Assembly (NCBI GenBank): GCA_031266615.1
Contig: JAISAR010000101.1
Location: 1 to 10,686, forward strand
DNA from: Rickettsiales bacterium
GTDB lineage: Bacteria; Pseudomonadota; Alphaproteobacteria; Rickettsiales; Anaplasmataceae
DNA length: 10,686 bases
Direction: 5' to 3'
Below, one piece after another: positions 1 through 6,561 of the stretch (positions within the stretch are counted from its first letter, which is position 1; every line of letters starts with the position of its first letter). A program made the translations under genes and the position numbers. The notes under the pieces are model-generated. The model did no database searches, was not told where the DNA came from, and saw only the letters and a program-made list of their open reading frames with translations.

Positions 1-1275
1 GCGTGGATACTGGGCAATCAGCCAACTGCAAGGATAATAGTTGCAAGCTATTCTCAGCGACTTAGCGAAAAACACTCGCTCGATACAAGATGTATAATGC
101 AGTCCAGTTGGTACAGAGAGTTATTTCCAGAGGTAGAATTGTCCAAAGAACAAAACACCAAATACAAATTTCTAACAGTGCAGAGAGGATATAGAATTGC
201 AACGTCCGTTGGAGGAACATTGACCGGCGAAGGTGGTGATTTCATTATCGTGGATGATCCACTGAGTTCAGTCCAAGCTTTGAGTGAAACGCTTAGAAAA
301 CGTGCTACAAACTGGTTCGACCAGACTTTAGTAAGTAGGCTCAACAATAGAAAAAAAGGAGTCATCGTTCTTGTGATGCACAGACTCCGCTTGGAAGACT
401 TAACCGGGCACCTTCTCTCCAAACCGAAAATCATATGGCACCATATTAGTTTACCAATGATATCTGAAAATAAGGAGATTATTTATTCAATCAAAAAACC
501 AGCGCCTACTTTTCTTGTTCCGGTAATCCAAGTAACTAAAGATGGGCACACCAGCAATAAACCAGTATCAGCTACTTACATGACACCACCTGCAAGGATA
601 TACTCAAGAGAAGAAGGTCAGCCACTATACCCCCTAGATGGAGGAAGAGAGGAAGTTGAGATGATAAAGGCTGAACTTGGGAGCTATGCTTTTGCTGCGC
701 AATATCAGCAGAACCCTTTGCCGCTTTCAAGTGGTATAATTAAACAAGAGTGGCTGAAGCGCTATAGAAATTTTCCTGATGATCTCTCGCATGTAACCCA
801 GAGCTGGGACACTGCGGTTTCAACGAGCAACGCTAGCAACTTCAGCGTCTGCACCACTTGGGCAAAAGTGGGCAATAAGTTTTATTTACTTGATGTGTAT
901 CGTGCAAAGCTTGAGTATCCAAAGCTTAAAGAGCAAGTTCTGTCGCTAGCTGCAAGATGGACACCACACGCAATTTTGATCGAAGCCAAAACGAGTGGTC
1001 AACAATTGGTGCAAGAGCTAAAAGCAAGCAGTGATTTACCCGTTATTGAAATAGTACCACATGATGATAAGCTCGCTCGATTCCACCAGATTGTTCCAAC
1101 TATAGAGTCTGGAAAAGTTTTTCTGCCGCACCAGGCGATATGGCTAAATGATTTTGAGTATGAGATTTTAATGTTCCCAGAAGCACATCATAATGACCAA
1201 GTCGACAGCACCGTGCAATATCTGCAGTGGATGAGAGAAAGTACCTCCAGGGTCGCAGCTATACGAACATTGTGA
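1..1275 (+). CDS. Phage terminase large subunit, 5'-truncated by window edge
   Basis: DNA-packaging motor ATPase/nuclease of a tailed phage or prophage remnant. The frame is open from base 1, so the first in-frame ATG (97) is almost certainly internal; the Walker A loop must lie upstream of the window. Visible ATPase parts: a segment reading RIIVASYSQRLSEKHS (about 34-81), then a Walker B-like strand FIIVDDP (Asp-Asp at 253-258), then the coupling-type motif VIVLVMHRLRLEDLTGHLL. The signature GSYAFAAQYQQNP links to a C-terminal RNase H-like nuclease with likely metal ligands: Asp in QSWDTA (808-810), Glu in LIEAKTSG (982-984) and Asp in HNDQVDS (1195-1197 or 1204-1206). This matches the psiM2 ORF9-type terminase family. 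The C-terminus looks complete, with no frameshift. No other phage structural gene follows, so it may be a remnant. Confident for family, unsure about function. Confidence 0.88.
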   Translation, partial: AWILGNQPTARIIVASYSQRLSEKHSLDTRCIMQSSWYRELFPEVELSKEQNTKYKFLTVQRGYRIATSVGGTLTGEGGDFIIVDDPLSSVQALSETLRKRATNWFDQTLVSRLNNRKKGVIVLVMHRLRLEDLTGHLLSKPKIIWHHISLPMISENKEIIYSIKKPAPTFLVPVIQVTKDGHTSNKPVSATYMTPPARIYSREEGQPLYPLDGGREEVEMIKAELGSYAFAAQYQQNPLPLSSGIIKQEWLKRYRNFPDDLSHVTQSWDTAVSTSNASNFSVCTTWAKVGNKFYLLDVYRAKLEYPKLKEQVLSLAARWTPHAILIEAKTSGQQLVQELKASSDLPVIEIVPHDDKLARFHQIVPTIESGKVFLPHQAIWLNDFEYEILMFPEAHHNDQVDSTVQYLQWMRESTSRVAAIRTL

Positions 1276-1302
1276 TTTAAGAGCAATCTCCACCAGGAAG
1301 GG

Positions 1303-1395
1303 TGTCATCCAAATATCGGCTACTTGGATGACAGGAGGATGGGTTACCTTCATGACACCGTCATAAGGGAACCAGTGCCAGGGAGATACCCTCCT
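1303..1395. repeat. Cluster of palindromes downstream of terminase
   Basis: Two hairpin-forming units lie side by side. The first is a perfect 10-bp inverted repeat, TGTCATCCAA (1303-1312) and TTGGATGACA (1324-1333), with an 11-nt loop. The second has arms 1342-1356 and 1360-1373 (GGTT, CCTT and ATGAC against GTCAT, AAGG and AACC, with one mismatch and one bulge) and a 3-nt loop; it is framed by AGGAGG (1333-1338) and CCTCCT (1390-1395). There is no T-tract, so a simple intrinsic terminator is unlikely, although the cluster could still stop or protect the terminase transcript. The style resembles the small dispersed palindromic repeats of Wolbachia; copy number cannot be judged from one window. 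Confidence 0.6.
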
Positions 1396-1424
1396 TACAG
1401 AAAAACTCTATAGTCAGCGAATTT

Positions 1425-1763
1425 TCAATCAATAACAGCTAAAGATCTCTCTGCAACGTTAATTTCTTTTATATCTGTAACTCTATCATCCTGATCGAAC
1501 GAGATTTGCAGAGACTTGCTGCTATACTTCCTTTTTCCTAAGAAATTAGATTGTTTAATTTTATATGAGATATAATACCAAATATTTTCATCAAATTTAG
1601 ATACTAATGTTGGCGACCCTAAAGTGTGAACCACTTTTTCTTTATTATCACCTACTTTTATCTTGTCCCATAATTCAACGCTAATGCCAGGAGCCCCGTG
1701 ATTGTGAATAGTGTGTGTACAGCTTACTAGAGATAGTAAAACAAGAAATATTAATGCTCGCAT
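1425..1763 (-). CDS. bamE: BamE/SmpA/OmlA-family outer-membrane assembly lipoprotein
   Basis: Probable small lipoprotein partner of the BAM complex, which folds beta-barrel proteins into the outer membrane. The 112-residue product starts with a short hydrophobic signal peptide and a lipobox LVSC, with Cys15 as the likely acylated residue. The mature part carries the family pattern W-x-x-I-x-x-G-x-x-K-x-x-V-x-x-x-L-G-x-P (residues 32-51), then a Trp-Tyr-Tyr strand (62-64) and a strand pair ending LQISFDQDDRVTDI, as expected for the two-helix, three-strand BamE fold. Length is normal for the family. The ribosome-binding site is weak, but the start is fixed by the signal peptide. It is divergent from nrdB with its own promoter candidate. 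Other SmpA/OmlA lipoproteins share this fold, so the exact BamE role is inferred. Confidence 0.78.
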   Translation of the reverse strand: MRALIFLVLLSLVSCTHTIHNHGAPGISVELWDKIKVGDNKEKVVHTLGSPTLVSKFDENIWYYISYKIKQSNFLGKRKYSSKSLQISFDQDDRVTDIKEINVAERSLAVID

Positions 1764-1789
1764 TTTTATTGATAAATCGTTGTGAAATT

Positions 1790-1819
1790 ACTATACACTA
1801 ATAAACTACCTGTAGTCAA
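1790..1819 (-). promoter_or_regulatory. Candidate sigma70 promoter for bamE
   Basis: On the minus strand, TTGACT (1814-1819) and TATAGT (1790-1795) are separated by 18 bp and lie just upstream of the lipoprotein start at 1763. It is back-to-back with the nrdB promoter candidate. Pattern match only. Confidence 0.45.
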
Positions 1820-1836
1820 ATTTTGCAAAAGTTAAA

Positions 1837-1867
1837 TTGACTGATTTTTGATATCGCTTAATATAAT
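1837..1867 (+). promoter_or_regulatory. Candidate sigma70 promoter for nrdB
   Basis: A perfect -10 TATAAT (1862-1867) is preceded by TTGACT (1837-1842) with a long 19-bp spacer. It ends about 30 bp before the nrdB start. The -35 element sits 17 bp from that of the divergent bamE promoter. I saw no NrdR-box pair. Confidence 0.45.
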
Positions 1868-1896
1868 ATTTACTTCAGGAAACAATTAGGTGCTCT

Positions 1897-2892
1897 ATGT
1901 CATTATTAAAAGCAGATCCAATATATAAACCCTTCAACTACCCTTGGGCATACGATGCATGGCTACAGCAACAAAGAATACATTGGATACCGGAAGAAGT
2001 TCCGCTTGCTGACGATGTAAAAGATTGGAAAACGAAACTCTCGAATGTGGAGAAAAATCTACTAACTCAGATTTTTAGGTTCTTCACTCAAGCGGACATT
2101 GAAGTAAATAACTGCTATATGAGGCATTATTCAAATATATTTAAGCCAACAGAAATATGCATGATGCTTGCCAGCTTTTCTAACATGGAAACCATACACA
2201 TTGCAGCCTACTCATACCTTCTAGATACAATTGGCATGCCAGAAAGTGAGTATCAAGCATTCTTGAAGTATGATGCTATGAGAAAAAAGTATGAATACAT
2301 GTTAGAATTCGAGGAAAGTAAAAAACACGATAAAAAACATGTAGCTAAAACTCTAGCAGTATTTGGTGCATTTACTGAAGGATTGCAGTTATTTGCATCA
2401 TTTGCAATTTTGCTTAATTTTCAACGTTTTGGGAAAATGAAAGGCATGGGGCAAATAATTGCTTGGTCAGCACGTGATGAAACTTTGCACACCAACTCGA
2501 TTATCAATTTATTCAACACGTTTATTAAAGAGAATGATGAAATTTGGAATGACGAGTTCAAAGAGGAATTATATTCTGCATGTCGCACTATCGTTGGACT
2601 TGAAGACGAATTTATAAAGCTTGCCTTTGATTTAGGGGACGTTGAAGGACTATCTGCAGAAGAAGTGCGCAATTATATACGTTACATAGCAAATAGACGG
2701 TTAACACAATTGGGTCTGAAACCCATATATGATATTAATGACAACCCTCTTCCGTGGCTTGACGAAATACTAAATGGTGTGGAACACACGAATTTCTTTG
2801 AAAATAGAGTAACAGAATATAGCCGTGCAGCAACCCAAGGCACATGGGAAGAAGCTTTCGCTGAAAATGATACTGATGACAAAGAGCGCTAA
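1897..2892 (+). CDS. nrdB: Ribonucleoside-diphosphate reductase, beta (R2) subunit
   Basis: Aerobic class I ribonucleotide reductase small subunit. It houses the di-iron/tyrosyl radical cofactor and passes the radical to the alpha subunit NrdA to make dNDPs from NDPs in the cytosol. All metal ligands are visible: Asp67 (QADIE), Glu98 and His101 (METIH), Glu161 (TEGLQ), Glu195 and His198 (RDETLH). Tyr105 lies seven residues after Glu98, the same spacing as the E. coli Glu115/Tyr122 pair, so this is a tyrosyl-radical enzyme, not the Phe-substituted chlamydial type. The 331-residue length suits short alphaproteobacterial R2 proteins. The C-terminal block GVEHTNFFENRVTEYSRAATQGTWEEAF is followed by a short acidic tail ending DDKER. 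The start at 1897 has an AGGTG site at proper spacing. nrdA is not in the window, so the gene is transcribed alone here. Confidence 0.96.
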   Translation: MSLLKADPIYKPFNYPWAYDAWLQQQRIHWIPEEVPLADDVKDWKTKLSNVEKNLLTQIFRFFTQADIEVNNCYMRHYSNIFKPTEICMMLASFSNMETIHIAAYSYLLDTIGMPESEYQAFLKYDAMRKKYEYMLEFEESKKHDKKHVAKTLAVFGAFTEGLQLFASFAILLNFQRFGKMKGMGQIIAWSARDETLHTNSIINLFNTFIKENDEIWNDEFKEELYSACRTIVGLEDEFIKLAFDLGDVEGLSAEEVRNYIRYIANRRLTQLGLKPIYDINDNPLPWLDEILNGVEHTNFFENRVTEYSRAATQGTWEEAFAENDTDDKER

Positions 2893-2904
2893 TTAGTCTC
2901 TTTG
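2880..2904 (+). terminator. Weak inverted repeat across the nrdB stop codon
   Basis: CAAAGAG (2880-2886) and CTCTTTG (2898-2904) form a 7-bp AT-rich stem around the TAA stop at 2890-2892, with an 11-nt loop. There is no following T-run. It could be a weak 3' structure; a true intrinsic terminator is doubtful. Confidence 0.25.
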
Positions 2905-2990
2905 CGTTACCTGCATTATCCAAGACTTGACATTGGAACCTATGTAAATGGCACTAGGCTGAGAACAACCAGTCCTGTAAAATAAATTAA

Positions 2991-3018
2991 TTGACATGCT
3001 ATTTATAGCATATAAAAT
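2991..3018 (+). promoter_or_regulatory. Sigma70-like promoter with a palindrome in its spacer
   Basis: A consensus -35 TTGACA (2991-2996) is followed after 16 bp by TAAAAT (3013-3018), within TATAAAAT. The spacer is nearly filled by a perfect inverted repeat, ATGCTA-TTTA-TAGCAT (2996-3011), placed where a repressor would block polymerase. It would drive the membrane-protein gene at 3083. The regulator is unknown. Confidence 0.5.
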
Positions 3019-3082
3019 ACTTATATAAATTTTAGGATGCAAGATAAACCTAAAAAAAACTGTAAGTATAAAAAGGAGCAAA

Positions 3083-3670
3083 GTGTTTGGTTTAAATTAT
3101 TTAATGATGGTGGGGATAGCTGCAATAATAGGGGCTATAGTAAGCATTTTAGTAGGTCTTGTACTGAGTACCTTGACCAGTTTTTCACCTCTGATAATAG
3201 GTGGAATCGTTGGCGGCATCTCTGTAGTACCATTAATTGCAGCTCTCATCACAACTCCTCCATCCACAGGTCCACATAATCGTAATATGAGTGATTCACT
3301 AAAAGCAATTATGTGCCTAGGTGGCTTATTTACTGGGAGCATTATAACTGGAATTGGTCTTGTTGCATATGGCGTTACTCCAATAATCAAGGTAGATTCT
3401 TTATTGTCTTTATCAACTACAGCAAATTCTTTGTTATCTATAGGAGTTATAGCACTATTATTTCCAATTGTAGCTGCAATTGGAGTAGGTATTGCAATTA
3501 AGCTTGCCGGGGTAGTGAAAAAGTATATATCTAATAAACAAACAAAACCGCCAGAGGAAGAACCTAGGCCTCCTCAACAAATAAAACCAGAGCGTTTACC
3601 GGATAGCGAGTTAAGTGAGGTCAATGTAGATGAGCACACACGGACCTCAGCTACTAATTCACCACAGTAA
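3083..3670 (+). CDS. Hypothetical four-helix membrane protein with Pro/Glu-rich tail
   Basis: I do not recognise a family. The 195-residue product has four hydrophobic segments (about residues 7-30, 37-58, 75-98 and 117-142), rich in Gly, Ile and Ala. A Lys-rich stop-transfer stretch follows (VVKKYISNKQTK), then a soluble tail of about 45 residues rich in Pro, Glu and Ser. Positive charge after the last helix suggests the tail is cytoplasmic. The GTG start is chosen because an AAAGGAG site sits 4 nt upstream; an ATG at 3104 would lack such a site. The gene has its own promoter candidate at 2991-3018 and ends inside the 3' end of secA, with a 17-bp tail-to-tail overlap. The clean frame, strong ribosome-binding site and membrane pattern support a real gene, but function is unknown. 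Confidence 0.72.
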   Translation: MFGLNYLMMVGIAAIIGAIVSILVGLVLSTLTSFSPLIIGGIVGGISVVPLIAALITTPPSTGPHNRNMSDSLKAIMCLGGLFTGSIITGIGLVAYGVTPIIKVDSLLSLSTTANSLLSIGVIALLFPIVAAIGVGIAIKLAGVVKKYISNKQTKPPEEEPRPPQQIKPERLPDSELSEVNVDEHTRTSATNSPQ

Positions 3671-6314
3671 CCGCACCGTGGCAGTGTTTGTATTTCTTTC
3701 CAGAGTTACAAGGGCATTTGTCATTTCTTGAGACTTTGGGGAAACTATCCTTTTTAGTAGGGTGCAACCTATTACCTATTTCTTGGTTATCTGCTAGCTT
3801 AAAATGTGCTAGGCGATGAATGGTAAGCTCCTTCCACTTTTCAAGCATCGACTCAAACATCAAGAAAGCCTCGCGTTTAAATTCATTCAGTGGGTCCTTC
3901 TGCCCCATAGCGCGTAAATTTATGCTTTGTCTTAGGCTTTCCAGAATTGAGAGGTGCTCTCTCCATAAATGATCAAGCGTCATAATCATCACTTGCTTGA
4001 CTACCGTATTCCACAAATCTGTGGTTTGCTGACTATTGAAATATCTTTCCTTTTCAGTGAAGAATTCTTGCACTTTATTGTTTATGTAATCTAAAGCTTC
4101 TTGTTTGTTTAAAAACTTCGCTAAGTCTCCTTCATCAAGTGTTATTCCATATTTCGTATGGAACTCCTTAGCTATATCTTCGATATAATCTTCGTAATAA
4201 CCGCTTCGTACTATACCTTCTATCAAATCCCCATTTACTTCACTATACACTTCAAACAAATCATTGATTTCATTGCCTAAAATATGATTTCTCTGCTTAA
4301 AAATAACTCTGCGTTGGTTGTTGATTACGTCATCAAACTTAAGCAGAGATTTCCGCACGTCATAGTTTCGGGCTTCAACTTTCTTCTGCGCCTTCTCAAG
4401 AGCTTTATTGATCCATGGATGATGAATAGCTTCGTTGTTCTTTAGTCCCACCCTTTGTAAAAAACTTCTCATTCTATCAGAGCCAAATATTCTCATCAAA
4501 TCATCTTCAAGTGACAAAAAGAACTTAGAAAGTCCAGGATCACCCTGGCGACCAGAGCGACCACGTAATTGATCATCTATCCTCCTGCTTTCATGCCTTT
4601 CGGTTCCAACCACACATAAACCTCCAGCTTTTATAGCAATTTCCTTATCTTTTTTTACTCTTTCGACTATTTCTTGATATTTTTTTTCTCTTTCATCAGC
4701 ATTTTTTATCTTATTTAGCTCCACTTTTGCTATCATTTCAGCATTGCCACCAAGCTGAATATCGGTTCCACGTCCTGCCATGTTGGTTGCTATAGTAATG
4801 CTGCCTGGCACTCCAGCTTGCGCTATTATATACGCCTCTTGTTCGTGATAACGAGCGTTTAGTACTGAGTGCTTGAGAGAATGGCCTCGCAAAAGCGCAG
4901 AAAGTTTTTCAGAGTTTTCAATACTAACCGTGCCAACAAGGACCGGTTGAAGGCGTTTGTGGCATTCTTCTATGAACTTCAACACAGCATTAAACTTTTC
5001 TTTCCCTGTGCCATAAATTTCATCATCAACGTCTATTCTCTTTACAGACACGTTAGTTGGAATTTTTACTACATTCAGTTTATATATATCACGAAATTCT
5101 TCTGCTTCTGTTGCTGCTGTTCCCGTCATACCAGAAAGTTTGTTGTACATACGAAAGTAATTCTGAAATGTAACCGACGCCAAAGTTTGGTTCTCGTGCT
5201 GAATTTCAAGATTCTCCTTCGCTTCAAGTGCCTGGTGAAGACCATCGGAATATCTCCTGCCTTCCATCATACGCCCAGTAAACTCATCGATAATCACTAC
5301 CTTGCCATCCTTTACTATATAATCTTTATCAGCAATAAACAGTTTATGCGCACGCAGTGCTTGATCTATATAGTGAGTCATTATCATGTTGCCAGTATCA
5401 TAGAGCGAGGAATTTTCAGGAATGAGATTATATGACCTAAGTAATTCCTCCACTCGCGAAATGCCATCTTCAGTGAGGAACACTGCCCTACTTTTTTCGT
5501 CTACTTCATAATCAGAATCAACCAATTTGGTTACTATTTTGTTTATATGCTTATATATTTGATTGTTTTCCTCAACCGGACCGGAAATAATGAGTGGAGT
5601 CCGCGCTTCGTCAATGAGTATGGAGTCTACTTCGTCTACTATCGCGTAATTGAAGCCTCTTTGCACCATATCCTCTTGAGAAAATTTCATATTGTCCCGC
5701 AGGTAATCAAAGGCAAGCTCGTTGTTTGTTGAATACACGATATCTGCACTATAAGCCTCTTTTCTCTCTTCATCTGTCAAATTATTCGTGATAAATGCAA
5801 CAGAGACCCCAAGAGAATTATATAATTTGCTCATCCATTCTGTATCTCGTTTTGCAAGGTAGTCGTTAACAGTAACGACGTGCACGCCTTTGCCTTCTAA
5901 GGAATTTAGGTATGCAGCTAAAGTTGCAACGAGTGTTTTTCCCTCACCTGTTTTCATCTCCGATATCATGCCATTATGGAGCACCATTCCACCGATCAGC
6001 TGAACGTCAAAGTGTCTCATACCAAGAAATCTTCGCGATGCTTCGCGCACAACCGCAAATGCAGGTACGAGAAGGTCATTTAATGTTTTTCCATCTTTCA
6101 ACTCTCGTTTGAATTCCTCAGTTTTACCAGCAAGCTCCTCATCAGATAAGCTCTGCATTTCCGGCTCTAGTGCATTAATCTGCTGAACAATTTTTCTGAA
6201 GGACTTTATTATCTTCTTATTCGTTGACCCAAATATCTTCCTTATAAAAAGAAACGACAATGTAAAAATGAAGAATATAAGAACAACTGTTAAAACTAAC
6301 GTAGAATCTGACAT
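3654..6314 (-). CDS. secA: Protein translocase ATPase SecA
   Basis: Motor ATPase that drives preproteins through SecYEG. The 886-residue protein has the full domain set: Walker A TGEGKT (122-127), DEAD-type Walker B DEVD (227-230), the preprotein cross-linking region, SGMTGTA (394-400), the second helicase lobe with NMAGRGTDIQLGG and the GRSGRQGDPG motif VI region, the helical scaffold and wing domains, and a C-terminal zinc site (Cys867, Cys869, Cys878, His879) that binds SecB or the ribosome. The unusual part is the N-terminus: residues 6-24 form a strongly hydrophobic stretch before the usual start region (IRKIFGSTNKK). An in-frame TTG at codon 19 (6258-6260) would give a more conventional SecA beginning MSFLFIRKIFGS; neither start has a clear ribosome-binding site. 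Two TAG stops stand in tandem (3651-3656). Identity is certain; the start is not. Confidence 0.97.
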   Translation of the reverse strand: MSDSTLVLTVVLIFFIFTLSFLFIRKIFGSTNKKIIKSFRKIVQQINALEPEMQSLSDEELAGKTEEFKRELKDGKTLNDLLVPAFAVVREASRRFLGMRHFDVQLIGGMVLHNGMISEMKTGEGKTLVATLAAYLNSLEGKGVHVVTVNDYLAKRDTEWMSKLYNSLGVSVAFITNNLTDEERKEAYSADIVYSTNNELAFDYLRDNMKFSQEDMVQRGFNYAIVDEVDSILIDEARTPLIISGPVEENNQIYKHINKIVTKLVDSDYEVDEKSRAVFLTEDGISRVEELLRSYNLIPENSSLYDTGNMIMTHYIDQALRAHKLFIADKDYIVKDGKVVIIDEFTGRMMEGRRYSDGLHQALEAKENLEIQHENQTLASVTFQNYFRMYNKLSGMTGTAATEAEEFRDIYKLNVVKIPTNVSVKRIDVDDEIYGTGKEKFNAVLKFIEECHKRLQPVLVGTVSIENSEKLSALLRGHSLKHSVLNARYHEQEAYIIAQAGVPGSITIATNMAGRGTDIQLGGNAEMIAKVELNKIKNADEREKKYQEIVERVKKDKEIAIKAGGLCVVGTERHESRRIDDQLRGRSGRQGDPGLSKFFLSLEDDLMRIFGSDRMRSFLQRVGLKNNEAIHHPWINKALEKAQKKVEARNYDVRKSLLKFDDVINNQRRVIFKQRNHILGNEINDLFEVYSEVNGDLIEGIVRSGYYEDYIEDIAKEFHTKYGITLDEGDLAKFLNKQEALDYINNKVQEFFTEKERYFNSQQTTDLWNTVVKQVMIMTLDHLWREHLSILESLRQSINLRAMGQKDPLNEFKREAFLMFESMLEKWKELTIHRLAHFKLADNQEIGNRLHPTKKDSFPKVSRNDKCPCNSGKKYKHCHGAVTVVN

Positions 6315-6561
6315 AAACTTAAGTAACGTCTATTTAATATGAGATTATATTACTAAATACAGCCTGCAGCAATTACATATTAGATTTAGAAAATCTTTGG
6401 AAAGTCTTTTTTAAATCAAGAATTAAGAGTTTGCTAAGCAATTCCTATTTTTGAAGGCCTTCTATCAACATGTAAAGACTCTATTGCATTATTTTAGGTG
6501 TTTGGTAATCTTTAATTCTAGATCAAATAAATTTATAGCAGCCTGTATGAGGTAACTAGTT
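6315..6561. promoter_or_regulatory. Divergent intergenic region between secA and the NB-ARC/TPR gene
   Basis: This holds the control regions of two divergent genes. For secA (minus strand) there is a perfect -10 TATAAT (complement of 6344-6349) with TTGCTG (complement of 6367-6372) 17 bp upstream. For the plus-strand gene the best pair is TTGCAT (6484-6489) and TAATCT (6506-6511), 16 bp apart, which is weaker. A ribosome-binding site GAGGT (6549-6553) lies 8 nt before the ATG at 6562. I see no RNA gene or repeat in between. Confidence 0.4.

Noticed and set aside
1168..1353. Minus-strand frame overlapping the terminase end and the palindromes
   Set aside because: It runs through the palindromes into the conserved terminase C-terminus; no ribosome-binding site and no recognisable product.
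2890..3082. Factor-independent terminator after nrdB
   Set aside because: The only stem (2880-2904) is AT-rich and lacks a T-tract, so it is kept only as a low-confidence feature.
3037..3279. Plus-strand 80-residue frame starting at the ATG at 3037
   Set aside because: It is out of frame with the better-supported membrane protein, has no ribosome-binding site, and has a His/Ser/Asn-rich shadow composition.
4869..5435. Long plus-strand open frame (188 residues) inside secA
   Set aside because: It is antisense to a fully conserved SecA region, with Cys/Phe/Tyr-rich low-quality composition and no ribosome-binding site; a shadow frame.
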